Notes: generated by a model not told the origin, from the sequence alone. A DNA stretch of 64,000 nucleotides from Oscillospiraceae bacterium (GCA_902778275.1 CACYXE010000008.1:1-64000), one strand, 5' to 3'. Counted from the stretch's first letter, positions 1 to 8,272 are shown. A program made the numbers and translations.

Positions 1-202
1 GCGCTGCTTCGTCATGGCGAAGAAGGCCGGCGCCACGGACAGCATCACGCTGACGGGCGGCTGCGCGAAGAACGACGGGCTGAAGGAAGCCATCGAGCAC
101 GTGCTGAAGCTGAAGGTCGTGGACCTGAAGACCGACCCGCAGCTGATGGGCGCTCTGGGTGCTGCCGAGTATGCCCGCCAGAAGGGCCTGGCCAAGAAGT
201 AA
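1..202 (+). CDS. acyl-CoA dehydratase activase (BadF/BadG/BcrA/BcrD ATPase family), C-terminal part
   Basis: Only the last 66 codons are inside the window; the reading frame begins at base 2 and stops with TAA at 200-202. The tail carries the TGGCAKN and GALGAAEYA segments that close the ATP-binding fold of activators of 2-hydroxyacyl-CoA dehydratases. In that family a homodimeric [4Fe-4S] ATPase feeds one electron, at the cost of ATP, into the dehydratase of amino-acid fermentation. The cluster-binding cysteines lie upstream of the window, so they cannot be checked. The next two genes follow closely on the same strand and probably belong to the same transcript. Confidence 0.8.
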   Translation, partial: RCFVMAKKAGATDSITLTGGCAKNDGLKEAIEHVLKLKVVDLKTDPQLMGALGAAEYARQKGLAKK

Positions 203-242
203 GAAGACTACAACCTCCAAATCAGAAAGGAGCTATTGAAGA

Positions 243-401
243 ATGGCTAAGTTTTTGAAAAAACTCTGCGCGATTCTCCTGACTGTGGTCGGCGTCCTGT
301 TTGTGGTGTATTTCTGGAACCTGGATCAGAAAGTCTTGGGCTGGGCGTACAAGCAGGTCAATGCCATGTTTGACCGCAAGAAAGTGAACTTGAATTTCTA
401 A
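243..401 (+). CDS. small single-span membrane protein, 52 aa
   Basis: A short gene with a good ribosome-binding site (AAAGGAG about 11 bases before the ATG). The product starts MAKFLKKLCA, has one hydrophobic segment at about residues 8-23 (rich in L, V, F), and ends in a basic, polar tail (FDRKKVNLNF), so it should be a one-pass membrane protein. It sits between the activase and the acetyl-CoA-synthase-like gene, whose ATG is only 3 bases after this stop, which suggests translational coupling. No family is recognised. It could anchor or adapt one of its neighbours, but that is only a guess from position. Confidence 0.6.
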   Translation: MAKFLKKLCAILLTVVGVLFVVYFWNLDQKVLGWAYKQVNAMFDRKKVNLNF

Positions 402-404
402 CGT

Positions 405-1145
405 ATGGAACTCTATAATTCCCTTATCAAAGACAGCAAAGCGCTGTTGGAAAAAGGTACGGCAAAGGTCTGGGACTATGAACCAGGCCGCTGCTGGACC
501 GATATCGGCTCCAGCGAGTTGGTCCTGCAGAAGGACGCGGCTTATGAGCTGGGTGCCTCCGGCAGGGGCTCGGCAAACTATGTGCTCTTCACCTCCAGCG
601 GGGAGCTGGTGAACAAGGATCAGGTCCTGCTTTACGGGCCGGATCTGAAGGACATCAAGGGCGATGTGGACTTTGCCCGTATCGTTCTGCTCCGCGTGGG
701 CGTGCTGGATGACGACGACGAGATGGTCTACCGGACGCTGAAGGACATCGAATTTGCCAAGTACCATGTCTATCCCGAGGGCTACATGGTCCGCATGTCG
801 CCGGAGTCCTACCGGGAGCAGGTGCGCGTGAGCAAAAAGGCGCTCAAGAAGGGTATCGGCTTCCAGGCCATCGGCAACAGCTACATCAAGGCCTACAAGA
901 AGGATGTGAACGTCCTCAACGCCACCGTGATCTTTGTTACGGCGCCGGGCTTTGATTATGAGCAGATGAAGGGCATCGCCAAGAAGGCCAACGATGTGAC
1001 CAATACCCTGACCCATATCCTGGAGGGGCTGCCCACCGACTGCTCGGTGTGCTCCCTGAAGGACATCTGCGACGAAGTGGAGGGCATGAAGGAACTGCAT
1101 TTCGGCGTGGGCGCAAAGGGCGTCGAGAAGGGCCATTCCCACTGA
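405..1145 (+). CDS. acetyl-CoA synthase beta-subunit-like (CdhC/AcsB-type) protein, 246 aa
   Basis: The central part (YGPDLKDIKGD, then a block beginning FARIVLLRVGVL) resembles the A-cluster domain of acetyl-CoA synthase, where a YGPDI motif is followed by a beta strand. The C-terminus has a C-x2-C-x5-C arrangement (CSVCSLKDIC) followed by a His-containing tail (GHSH), which could bind a metal or Fe-S cluster. At 246 residues it is far shorter than AcsB (over 700) and shorter than CdhC (about 460), and no other Wood-Ljungdahl gene is in view. It may be a stand-alone domain used beside the dehydratase activase rather than a working synthase. The family assignment is moderate, the function open. 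Confidence 0.5.
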   Translation: MELYNSLIKDSKALLEKGTAKVWDYEPGRCWTDIGSSELVLQKDAAYELGASGRGSANYVLFTSSGELVNKDQVLLYGPDLKDIKGDVDFARIVLLRVGVLDDDDEMVYRTLKDIEFAKYHVYPEGYMVRMSPESYREQVRVSKKALKKGIGFQAIGNSYIKAYKKDVNVLNATVIFVTAPGFDYEQMKGIAKKANDVTNTLTHILEGLPTDCSVCSLKDICDEVEGMKELHFGVGAKGVEKGHSH

Positions 1146-1168
1146 AACAGCGCAAAGCGACAAACAGG

Positions 1169-1205
1169 AAAACAGGACGGTCACCCGTCCTGTTTTCTAT
1201 TTTTG
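1169..1205 (+). terminator. rho-independent terminator
   Basis: A perfect 12-bp stem (AAAACAGGACGG paired with CCGTCCTGTTTT) with loop TCAC is followed by a T-rich stretch. It ends the transcript of the acetyl-CoA-synthase-like gene. Confidence 0.9.
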
Positions 1206-1242
1206 CCTGCTGCCGCATATAGTTGCGGCAGGGGGTGAGAAC

Positions 1243-1527
1243 ATGCCTTATGAGGAATTGCCGCGCACGCCCGAGCGCTTTCACAGTCTCCGGCTGGAGG
1301 GAAGGACAAAGCTGAGCATTACCGGGGTAGACGATGTGTCCGGCTTCGACGAGAACATGGTGGTGCTCAGCACCGGACAGGGGGACCTGTGCATCCGCGG
1401 GCAGGAGCTGCACATCGAGAAGATTGACCTGGACGCAGGCCAGATGGAGCTGCAGGGGCACATCCAGGAGCTCAATTACGATGAACCGGCCGCCTCCGGA
1501 TCTCTGTGGACGCGGCTGTTTGGATGA
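1243..1527 (+). CDS. yabP: sporulation protein YabP
   Basis: 94 aa, the size of YabP. The pattern RLEGRTKLSITGVDDVSGFD, with a second half containing LHIEKIDLDAG, is typical of the family. YabP is required for spore cortex formation in Bacillus subtilis. The ATG follows a GGGGGTGAGA ribosome-binding site, and a short hairpin (CTGCCGC/GCGGCAG) lies just upstream. The stop overlaps the start of yabQ by four bases. The order yabP-yabQ-divIC-yabR is the same as in B. subtilis, which supports all four calls. Confidence 0.9.
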   Translation: MPYEELPRTPERFHSLRLEGRTKLSITGVDDVSGFDENMVVLSTGQGDLCIRGQELHIEKIDLDAGQMELQGHIQELNYDEPAASGSLWTRLFG

Positions 1528-1919
1528 GCATGAAGACCGAGCTTTGGGAACAGCTTGCCGCACTGCTGTTTTCCCTGCTGCTGGGGGCGTTGGTGGGCCT
1601 GCTTTACGATCTGCTGCGCCCGCCCAGGCACAGGACAGGCCCCGCGGTGGGGGCGCTGCTGGATCTCCTGTTTTGCCTGCTTGCCGGAACCGGTGCCTTT
1701 TTCTATGCTATGAGCGCAGGGAACGGTCGCCTGGGTCTCTGGGACCTGACCGGGATGCTCCTGGGTTTTCTCCTGTATATGCACACCCTGAGCCCGCCTC
1801 TGCTGCGCTTATTTACGGCGGAACTGGATTTTTGCGCCCGTGTCATGGGCGGATGCAAAAAAAGAATAAATAAATTGGAAATTTCAGCAAAAAACCGCTT
1901 CCAAAATATGAGAGAATGA
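1524..1919 (+). CDS. yabQ: spore cortex biosynthesis protein YabQ
   Basis: 131 aa from the ATG at 1524, which overlaps the yabP stop as ATGA. An in-frame GTG at 1506 would extend the protein into yabP and is less likely. Several hydrophobic segments occur (about residues 10-28, 40-60 and 70-90), with the LVGLLYDLLRP motif near the first, as in the YabQ family of integral membrane proteins needed for cortex synthesis. The C-terminal 30 residues are basic and probably cytoplasmic. Confidence 0.85.
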   Translation: MSMKTELWEQLAALLFSLLLGALVGLLYDLLRPPRHRTGPAVGALLDLLFCLLAGTGAFFYAMSAGNGRLGLWDLTGMLLGFLLYMHTLSPPLLRLFTAELDFCARVMGGCKKRINKLEISAKNRFQNMRE

Positions 1920-1975
1920 TTTATATTATTTGGCAGGTCCCGGTTTTCCGGCGCCTTGCCGGAAATGGGGGACGC

Positions 1976-2251
1976 ATGCGCAGCCGAAGCATCATACGGA
2001 TCGTCGCAGTGGCGCTGCTGCTTTATTCGCTGGCCAGTCTCATAACGGTACGCAGGCAGTTGGACGCCATGGAGAGCCTGCGCGGGAGACTGACGGAGGA
2101 ACTGGAAGCCCTGCAGCAGGAGCGGAAAACACTGGAGGAACAGCTGGCCGCCTACGGTGAGGATGGGGAGATGCGGCGCCTTGCCTGGGAGCGGCTGGGC
2201 ATGGTGGCGCCGGGCGAAACCGTTTATTATTTCAGCAGCGGTACGGATTGA
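1976..2251 (+). CDS. divIC: septum formation initiator DivIC/FtsB-like
   Basis: 91 aa: a short cytoplasmic N-terminus, one membrane span (about residues 7-22), then a coiled coil (about 27-60, with L, M and L at heptad positions) and the conserved end around RLAWERLGMVAPGE. This is the shape of DivIC/FtsB, bitopic proteins of the FtsB-FtsL-FtsQ division complex. The start was placed at 1976 behind the G-rich GGAAATGGGG; the open frame reaches back to 1916 but has no ribosome-binding site there. It sits between yabQ and the S1 gene, as in other Firmicutes. Confidence 0.85.
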   Translation: MRSRSIIRIVAVALLLYSLASLITVRRQLDAMESLRGRLTEELEALQQERKTLEEQLAAYGEDGEMRRLAWERLGMVAPGETVYYFSSGTD

Positions 2252-2279
2252 ACAACGCGAGAGACAGAGAGGAACGGCT

Positions 2280-2729
2280 ATGGATTTGGAAGTCGGAAGC
2301 ATTTTGGATGGAAAAGTGACCGGGATCACGAAGTTTGGCGCTTTTGTGGCCCTGCCGGACCGGAAAAGCGGCCTGGTACATATTTCCGAGATCGCCAACA
2401 GCTTCGTGAGCGACGTGCACGATTTCGTTCAGATGGGGCAGACGGTGCGGGTCAAGGTGCTGAGCATCGGTCCCGACGGGAAGATCAACCTCTCCATGAA
2501 GCGTGCCGCAGAGGAGGCAAGGTCGGAAAGCCGGCCGATTCAAAGAACGGCAGACAGGCCGCGGCCGATCCCCGAACCGCCCGCTGCGCCTATACAGGCT
2601 CCCCCGACGGAGTCCGGAAAGGACCAGGATTTCGAGGCGAGGCTGAAGAAATTCATGCAGGAATCCGACAGCCGTATTGCGGACAACCGCAGGTATGCGG
2701 ACCATAAACAGCGGAATCGCAGAAGATAG
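2280..2729 (+). CDS. S1 RNA-binding domain protein (YabR-like)
   Basis: 149 aa. Residues 4-75 form one S1 domain (GSILDGKVTGITKFGAFVAL, then GLVHISEIA and KINLSMKRA). The rest is a polar, proline- and arginine-rich tail (PIPEPPAAPIQAP, then an acidic/basic end), likely disordered. The family corresponds to YabR/general stress protein 13, which binds RNA or ribosomes. The ATG at 2280 is preceded by AGAGAGGAAC. The gene follows divIC by 28 bases and is probably co-transcribed with it. Confidence 0.85.
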   Translation: MDLEVGSILDGKVTGITKFGAFVALPDRKSGLVHISEIANSFVSDVHDFVQMGQTVRVKVLSIGPDGKINLSMKRAAEEARSESRPIQRTADRPRPIPEPPAAPIQAPPTESGKDQDFEARLKKFMQESDSRIADNRRYADHKQRNRRR

Positions 2730-2742
2730 AAAGAGAGAAGAA

Positions 2743-4050
2743 ATGACAGATTATCAGAAGATGTATCAGGAGAAACTGGCAACAGCGGAAGAACTGTCCG
2801 CAAGGATCGGCGACGGCTGGGTGATCGGTACCGACGCGGCGGCGGCCTGCCCGGCAGCACTGCTCACGGCGCTGGCCGGGCGCGCCCGGCAGGACGCGGT
2901 CAAGGGCGTAAAGATCCAGACCCTGCTGGACGTGTACCCGCTGGAGTTTTACGCGGATCAGAGCCTGTACGGCAGGATCACCGGCCTTTCCTGGTTCTCC
3001 AGCAGCGGCGCCCGCAAGGCCATCAACGGCGGCTGGGCCGACTACATCCCGAACTATTACCGGGATACCCCGGCGCACATTCTGAACAACTACGACTATG
3101 ACCTGTTCTGCGCTGAGGTCTCACCCATGGACAAGCACGGCTATTTCAGTCTGGGAACTGTCAGCTCCTATTCCGCGGCTATGATCGCAAAGGCCAAACA
3201 TATCTTTGTGGAGGTCAACGACCGGCAGCCTCGGGCGGTCTGCGGCGCACAGCTGCACATCAGCCAGGTGGACGGTATCCTGGAGTATAGCCATGAACTG
3301 CCCGTGCTGCCCGCGGCCAAGCTGGACGAGATCAGCGTCACCATCGGCAATCTGATCGCGGAGCAGATCCCGGACGGGGCCTGCATCCAGCTGGGCATCG
3401 GCGCCATCCCCGACGCCACCGGCATGGCTCTGAAGGCCAAGCACGACCTGGGCATCCACACGGAGATGTTTACCGATTCCATGGTGGAATTGATCGAGTG
3501 CGGTGCGGTGAACAACAGCAAAAAACAGATCCATCGGGGCCAGAGCGTGACCACCTTTGCCTTCGGCTCCCAGCGGATCTATGACTATGTGGACGACAAT
3601 CCCGCCATCGCCATCCTGCCGGTGGACTATGTGAACGACCCGGCCGTCATCTGCCGGAACGACAACATGATCTCCATCAACGCCGCCCTGGAGGTGGACC
3701 TCTGGGGACAGGCCTGTGCGGAGAGCGTGGGACCCAGCCATATGTCCGGCTCCGGCGGACAGATCGATTTTGTCCGCGGCGCCTGTCAGTCCAGAGGCGG
3801 CAAGAGCTTCATCGCCTTCCCCTCCACGGCCAAGGGCGGCACCATCAGCAAGATCAAGTCCATCCTCACGCCCGGCGCCATCTGCACCACCAGCAAGAAC
3901 GATGTGGATTATATCGTCACCGAGTACGGCCTTGCCCATCTTCGGGGCGAAAGCCTTTCCAGCCGGGCAAAGCAGCTCATCGCCATCGCCCACCCGGATT
4001 TCCGGGACGAGCTTCGCTTTGAGGCGAAAAAGCGCGGTATGCTGATCTGA
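2743..4050 (+). CDS. acetyl-CoA hydrolase/CoA-transferase family protein (4-hydroxybutyrate or butyrate CoA-transferase type)
   Basis: 435 aa in the Cat1/AbfT class I CoA-transferase family, which moves CoA between an acyl-CoA and a free acid such as acetate. The likely catalytic glutamate is Glu241 in IHTEMFTD. Other family marks are [41 protein letters not shown] and TEYGLAHLRG near the end. The start at 2743 was chosen because it gives a normal N-terminus (MTDYQKMYQEK) behind GAGAGAAG. It lies only 13 bases after the S1 gene although the functions are unrelated. It is clearly diverged from the second family member at 33265. The exact acid partner cannot be told from sequence. Confidence 0.85.
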   Translation: MTDYQKMYQEKLATAEELSARIGDGWVIGTDAAAACPAALLTALAGRARQDAVKGVKIQTLLDVYPLEFYADQSLYGRITGLSWFSSSGARKAINGGWADYIPNYYRDTPAHILNNYDYDLFCAEVSPMDKHGYFSLGTVSSYSAAMIAKAKHIFVEVNDRQPRAVCGAQLHISQVDGILEYSHELPVLPAAKLDEISVTIGNLIAEQIPDGACIQLGIGAIPDATGMALKAKHDLGIHTEMFTDSMVELIECGAVNNSKKQIHRGQSVTTFAFGSQRIYDYVDDNPAIAILPVDYVNDPAVICRNDNMISINAALEVDLWGQACAESVGPSHMSGSGGQIDFVRGACQSRGGKSFIAFPSTAKGGTISKIKSILTPGAICTTSKNDVDYIVTEYGLAHLRGESLSSRAKQLIAIAHPDFRDELRFEAKKRGMLI

Positions 4051-4078
4051 TACCGGATTGAGAGCCGCAGATAAGGAC

Positions 4079-4113
4079 AAGGGGCCCCGGGTCACAGCGA
4101 CCCGGGGCCCCTT
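4079..4113. terminator. strong hairpin between converging genes
   Basis: A 15-bp perfect stem made of AAGGGGCCCCGGGTC and its complement encloses the loop ACAGC. It lies between the CoA-transferase stop and the stop of the converging minus-strand gene, so it can end both transcripts. The T-tracts are short. Confidence 0.65.
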
Positions 4114-4127
4114 GCACGAGAAAAGGA

Positions 4128-6125
4128 CTATTCGGCTCTTTTATATTCACAGCTGGTCCTCAAGGTGCCCGAGCCGTCGTATTTCATATAGGACAGGCGC
4201 CCGGCATTGGTGATGACCAGCAGATACATGGTGTTGTCGTCGGGATAGTCGGCAAAACGGGTCTCACCCGGTTCGGCATAGAGGTCCAGGAAATAATCCT
4301 CCCCGTCGTTGGCGGAGATGCGAAGGATCGCCCGGTCCTTGCTGAGAAGTACCCGGGTGCTGAAATCGCCGCAGGGCTGGCTGCGGCCGACGGTAAGGGG
4401 GATAGCGGTCGTGTCGCCGCCGTGCAGTTTCCAGCCGGCACAGAAGGGCTTGTACAGTTCCAGCAGCGACAGCCACTGCTCCCGATCCGCAAAGTCCCCA
4501 TCATAGGCGGTCAGCCAGTCATAGGCGCCGAAGATGTCTCCGGTCTCACACAGCACGTAGAATTCCTTGGTGTAGTCGGTGGCGTCCAGGATGCCGTCGA
4601 TACAGGTCTGGCTGTCTCCGTAACCATTCAACTGCCGGAAGAGGGAGATCACGCTCTCTGACAACGAGCTTCCGTTCTGATCCGGTGCATCTGCCAACTG
4701 AATGTCCGACAGGTCGCCGCCGCAGGCGTCCCGCAGGTCCGTCACACATTGACTGCCCTGGGCCAGCGCGGCCTCCTTGGGCAGGATAAAGGTGCTGCCC
4801 CGGTCCGGGCTGAAACTCAGATCCGCGTAAAAGTGCCGCACATCGTAGTTGAGGATGAACTGATACAGGGCATAGGCCTTGCGGTAGATGGCTTCGTCAG
4901 CCATGTCGGCACTGTCGGAATAGTCGCCCAGTTCCAGAAAAGCCTGGCGGGCCTGACTGTATTCCTTCTGTTCCAGCAGCTGCTTTGCGGCCTCGTAATC
5001 CCTCTGCAGAAGAGCCTGCTGTTGCTGCTCCAGGCCGGCTTCACAGCGGGCGATGCAGGCGGCGCTGTCCTTGTAGCCGTCCAGGGCCTGAAAATCCTCC
5101 AGCGCGGCCTGATACAGCAGCATGGCGGCGGTCAGGTCTTCCGACAGATCCGCCCGGGTATGCCCGATCATGCCCAGCGCGGAGGGATCGTCAGCCTCGG
5201 CCCGGTCCAGGATGACCAGCGCCCGCTGATAGGGGACGTTTTTCTCCGCCTGTTCGACGCTGTCCCGATAGACGCCCAGCTCGGAGAAGGCCTGGGCGGC
5301 CTGTTCATAGCGCCCCATGGCCAGCAGGGCCGCGGCGTTTTCATAGGCCCGTTTTTGCTGCAAATAAGGCGGGATGGTCTTCAGCAGACCCAGGGCGAGG
5401 ATCAGCAGCGGCAGGATAATACCCGCAGCCAGCAGGAGCTTCCGCCGCTGCTTTTTGTTCTCGGCCTTGTCCTGCTCCCGGCGCACTCCCTCCTGCTTGC
5501 GGCGGCCCGCCGCCTCCTGTCGGAGGGAGTCCTCATCGACATGCAGCAGCGCCGAGCCCACCCGGCGGCAGCTCCAGCAGCTGTTTTCCCCCTCAGCGTT
5601 GACCGCCCCGCAGGTGCAGAACCAAAGTCCTCCGCCCACATAGGGCATATCCCGGCAGTCAGACCCATAGCGGATGCGAAACTGCTCGGCCAGCTGCTCG
5701 TCGCCGTAAGCGTCCTCCAGTGTACGCGGCGGCGGGATGTGCCGCCATTCGGCGTCGTCCCGGCACAGCCAGCGGCTGTTGTCCGCAAAGATCACTTCCG
5801 ACAGGATCACATCAAAGGCGCGCGCATCCCTGCGGGGGAGGATGATGGCCGTGTCCCGGCCGAAATCTTCACCCCTCTGCAGCTTCAGATCCAGGTACTG
5901 GTGACGCTTCTCCGGCGGCAAAGGCTCACCCGCGATATCCAGCATACAGATGGACACGGTGGCTGCTTTGACAGGCTGCTCGCTGAGACTGCGCAGCTTC
6001 AGCTGGCACAGCAGGTCGCCGGAGTAGCTGTCCAGCAGCAGCGACCCGGCGGTGATGAGCAGGGGAGCGCCTTCGGTATAACGCAGGCTGTCCAGGGAAA
6101 AGATTCTGGTATAGCGTTCAGCCAT
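4128..6125 (-). CDS. zinc-ribbon, transmembrane, TPR-like repeat protein of unknown function, 665 aa
   Basis: Not a named family. Residues 1-130 form a beta-rich domain. Then comes a zinc-ribbon pattern (C170-x-C172 and C183-x2-C186), a highly charged stretch (200-228), one membrane span (about 229-249) and a long C-terminal part with TPR-like helical repeats. Four repeats carry the mark Y-x-D-S (YRDSVEQAEK, YKDSAACIAR, YSDSADMADE, YGDSQTCIDG), often seen in Clostridia proteins with degenerate tetratrico repeats. The last 120 residues are beta-rich again. The zinc ribbon and N-terminal domain are predicted on the cytoplasmic side and the repeats outside, by the positive residues before the span. 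The small membrane gene upstream is probably in the same operon. Confidence 0.75.
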   Translation of the reverse strand: MAERYTRIFSLDSLRYTEGAPLLITAGSLLLDSYSGDLLCQLKLRSLSEQPVKAATVSICMLDIAGEPLPPEKRHQYLDLKLQRGEDFGRDTAIILPRRDARAFDVILSEVIFADNSRWLCRDDAEWRHIPPPRTLEDAYGDEQLAEQFRIRYGSDCRDMPYVGGGLWFCTCGAVNAEGENSCWSCRRVGSALLHVDEDSLRQEAAGRRKQEGVRREQDKAENKKQRRKLLLAAGIILPLLILALGLLKTIPPYLQQKRAYENAAALLAMGRYEQAAQAFSELGVYRDSVEQAEKNVPYQRALVILDRAEADDPSALGMIGHTRADLSEDLTAAMLLYQAALEDFQALDGYKDSAACIARCEAGLEQQQQALLQRDYEAAKQLLEQKEYSQARQAFLELGDYSDSADMADEAIYRKAYALYQFILNYDVRHFYADLSFSPDRGSTFILPKEAALAQGSQCVTDLRDACGGDLSDIQLADAPDQNGSSLSESVISLFRQLNGYGDSQTCIDGILDATDYTKEFYVLCETGDIFGAYDWLTAYDGDFADREQWLSLLELYKPFCAGWKLHGGDTTAIPLTVGRSQPCGDFSTRVLLSKDRAILRISANDGEDYFLDLYAEPGETRFADYPDDNTMYLLVITNAGRLSYMKYDGSGTLRTSCEYKRAE

Positions 6126-6136
6126 GGCGCGCTCCT

Positions 6137-6361
6137 TTACAGCTGCGGAAGATCATCGCTCACAAAAGAACCCAGCGCGGGGCCGCCCCGATCCGGCAGC
6201 GCGATGACCAGCAGATAGCCGCAGATCGGCAGCAAAAAGCAGATCCAAAAATATTTTTTCTGAGGCCAGCCTCTGGCTACGGCCACCTTGTAAAACTCCC
6301 TTGCCATATAAAAGCTGACCACAAGGCCGATGCTTACAGCCACGATGACGGAACCGGACAT
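6137..6361 (-). CDS. small membrane protein, 74 aa
   Basis: Two hydrophobic segments (about residues 3-21 and 38-58) flank a basic loop (KVAVARGWPQKK). The tail is polar. The ATG at 6361 was chosen because AAAGGAG lies nine bases before it; an in-frame TTG three codons earlier overlaps this spacing and is less likely. The gene sits 11 bases before the zinc-ribbon/TPR gene on the same strand and shares its promoter, so the two products may act together. The family was not recognised. Confidence 0.65.
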   Translation of the reverse strand: MSGSVIVAVSIGLVVSFYMAREFYKVAVARGWPQKKYFWICFLLPICGYLLVIALPDRGGPALGSFVSDDLPQL

Positions 6362-6400
6362 ACAGATCAACTCCTTTTTCCCGGTGTTCTTGACACGACC

Positions 6401-6429
6401 AGTATATCATAAATATTATGTAAACACAA
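6401..6429 (-). promoter_or_regulatory. sigma-A promoter with extended -10, minus strand
   Basis: On the minus strand TTGTGT and TATACT are 17 bases apart, and TGA directly before TATACT makes an extended -10. It drives the small membrane gene and the zinc-ribbon/TPR gene. Confidence 0.7.
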
Positions 6430-6460
6430 TGACGGAAATGTTAAAACTGAAGGCTGAATC

Positions 6461-6489
6461 TTGCGCCTTTGCCGGGATAGTGCTACAAT
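6461..6489 (+). promoter_or_regulatory. sigma-A promoter of rpiB
   Basis: TTGCGC, a 17-base spacer, then TACAAT. The rpiB ribosome-binding site GAGGAGGG follows at once. Confidence 0.75.
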
Positions 6490-6514
6490 ATGAAAAAACG
6501 AGGAGGGCGATACT

Positions 6515-6943
6515 ATGTTGGCGATTGGTTCTGACCACGGCGGATTTGTACTGAAGCAGGCGATCATGAAGCATCTTACGGAGCGGGGGATCGCGTATAA
6601 GGACTACGGTACCTATACGGAAGAAAGCTGCGACTATCCCGATTACGGCCGCGCAGTGGCCCTGGCGGTAGCCGGGGGCGAGTGCGAGCAGGGGATCATC
6701 ATCTGCGGCACCGGGATCGGCATTTCCATCACGGCCAACAAGGTGCCCGGTATCCGGGCCGCCCTGTGCGGGGACTGTTTCTCCGCGGAGGCCACCCGGC
6801 AGCATAACGACGCCAATATCCTGGCTCTGGGCGCCCGCGTGGTGGGCGAGGGCCTGGCATTGAAAATCGTAGACACCTTCCTGGACACTCCCTTCTCCAA
6901 CGATGAACGGCACATCCGCCGCATCTCCAAGATCGAGGGCTGA
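6515..6943 (+). CDS. rpiB: ribose-5-phosphate isomerase B
   Basis: 142 aa. RpiB interconverts ribose 5-phosphate and ribulose 5-phosphate in the pentose phosphate pathway. The family marks are present: GSDHGG at residues 5-10, the active-site Cys64 in CGTGIGISITANK, and the R-x-H-N-D stretch with His97. Some RpiB/LacAB-type enzymes act on allose or galactose phosphates, and the sequence alone does not exclude that. It has its own promoter. The membrane glycosidase-like gene follows 46 bases later. Confidence 0.9.
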   Translation: MLAIGSDHGGFVLKQAIMKHLTERGIAYKDYGTYTEESCDYPDYGRAVALAVAGGECEQGIIICGTGIGISITANKVPGIRAALCGDCFSAEATRQHNDANILALGARVVGEGLALKIVDTFLDTPFSNDERHIRRISKIEG

Positions 6944-6989
6944 CGGAGGAAGACCATGCCGCCGGATCGGCGGCAGAATGGAGTAAGCT

Positions 6990-8183
6990 TTGGCAAGAAA
7001 ACAGGAATTTTATAAGGGCGCCCGAAAAAAACGCAACTATGCCATCATACCCTTTGTGATCGTGCTGGGCCTGCTAACTGTGACGGTGGTCCTGTTTTAC
7101 AGCATGCAGAAGTACGCCGTCATCAGCAAGGACGGCGTCGACGTGGTGCTGCCCGGCATGCAGCGGGAAGAGACCACGGTGGACAGTGAGGGCCATGTGG
7201 TCAAGGTCTTCGAGCCGGTCTCTACGGAGCTGGTCTTTGATGAGCCGGACTATTCCCGCATCACCGCCGCGGCCGGAAAAAACGTCGGCTCCATGAAAGC
7301 GATCTTCGTCGGAACCGATGAACTGAACCGGGACATGCTTCTCAAGTACGAGTCACGTCTGAACGACGGCAACGCCCTGGTGCTGGAGATGAAGCCCCGT
7401 TCCGGCCAACTGATGTGGAAGTCTGATTCCGATCTGGCGCGGGATTACGGCATCGGCTCCTCCTCCGACCTGGGGGATGATATGACGCCTATGATCAACG
7501 AACTGCGGGAGGCGGCCTCCCTGCGCGGCAGAGATATCTATCTGGCGGCGCAGATCAGCTGCTGCGTGGATGAACTGCTGGCGTCCCGGAGCAGCAGCTT
7601 CGCCCTGCGCACCGATTACGGCGCCAACTACAGGGACGACACGGGCACCTGGCTGGACCCTTATAACGCGGACCTGCGCAACTATGTGGTGCAGCTGACG
7701 CGGGAACTGTTCGACATGGGCTTTGACGAGGTGATCCTGGCTGACCTGATGCACCCCACTGCCATCCGGGAGGATGACGAGGAACCGGTGGTGTTTCAGT
7801 ATTCCCGGGAAATGTCCACCACGCCCAATCCGGTGACCGCGGTCTGCGGCTTCGCCGTCTACGTGTCCAATGAACTGCAGGACCGGGGCAGGAACCAGGC
7901 CCTTTCCGTCTATGTGGACAGCGCCCCGGCCCTGGTGCGAAACGACCCCTACAGCGGTCAGAACGCCGTGCTGTTTTTGAAGATGTACGACCGGATCTAT
8001 TACCGGACGGACCGCTATGTGTATTCCTATAACCTGGCCGACGTGGAAGGCAATGTGGAGATCGGCAATGCCCAGGACCGCTTTGTGCCTGTGGTCATCA
8101 ACTATATCCCCCATGAAAACAGCTCCTGGGTCCTGATCGACACCGAGACGGATATGAAGACCTATGGACAAGAGGAAGAATAA
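6990..8183 (+). CDS. membrane-anchored putative glycoside hydrolase (DUF4015-like), 397 aa
   Basis: A basic N-terminus (MARKQEFYKGARKKRN) leads into one membrane span (about residues 18-37), and the rest should be outside. The stretch from WLDPYNADLRNYVVQL to ELFDMGFDEVILADLMHP matches the TIM-barrel signature of the DUF4015 putative glycosidases, in which a D near the end of a strand after GFDE is conserved. The start is TTG at 6990, behind GGAG at 6980-6983; no ATG gives the full N-terminus. A cell-wall sugar substrate is likely but unproven. Confidence 0.7.
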   Translation: MARKQEFYKGARKKRNYAIIPFVIVLGLLTVTVVLFYSMQKYAVISKDGVDVVLPGMQREETTVDSEGHVVKVFEPVSTELVFDEPDYSRITAAAGKNVGSMKAIFVGTDELNRDMLLKYESRLNDGNALVLEMKPRSGQLMWKSDSDLARDYGIGSSSDLGDDMTPMINELREAASLRGRDIYLAAQISCCVDELLASRSSSFALRTDYGANYRDDTGTWLDPYNADLRNYVVQLTRELFDMGFDEVILADLMHPTAIREDDEEPVVFQYSREMSTTPNPVTAVCGFAVYVSNELQDRGRNQALSVYVDSAPALVRNDPYSGQNAVLFLKMYDRIYYRTDRYVYSYNLADVEGNVEIGNAQDRFVPVVINYIPHENSSWVLIDTETDMKTYGQEEE

Positions 8184-8184
8184 A

Positions 8185-8216
8185 AAAAGGGATGCGCCGC
8201 GGCGCATCCCTTTTCC
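8185..8216 (+). terminator. rho-independent terminator
   Basis: A near-perfect palindrome (AAAAGGGATGCGCC and its complement with a 2-base centre) ends in TTTT directly after the glycosidase-like gene. Confidence 0.85.
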
Positions 8217-8228
8217 GCTGCAATAAGG

Positions 8229-8267
8229 AAACGACCCCGGAAACCGCAAAGGCTTCCGGGGTCGTTT
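8229..8267 (-). terminator. terminator of upp
   Basis: A 14-bp stem (AAACGACCCCGGAA with its complement) and an 11-base loop lie just past the upp stop on the minus strand. Confidence 0.75.
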
Positions 8268-8272
8268 GTTGT

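Noticed and set aside
1334-1873. 179-codon frame over yabP and yabQ
   Set aside because: Shadow frame, Arg/Pro-rich; yabP and yabQ are supported by family and order.
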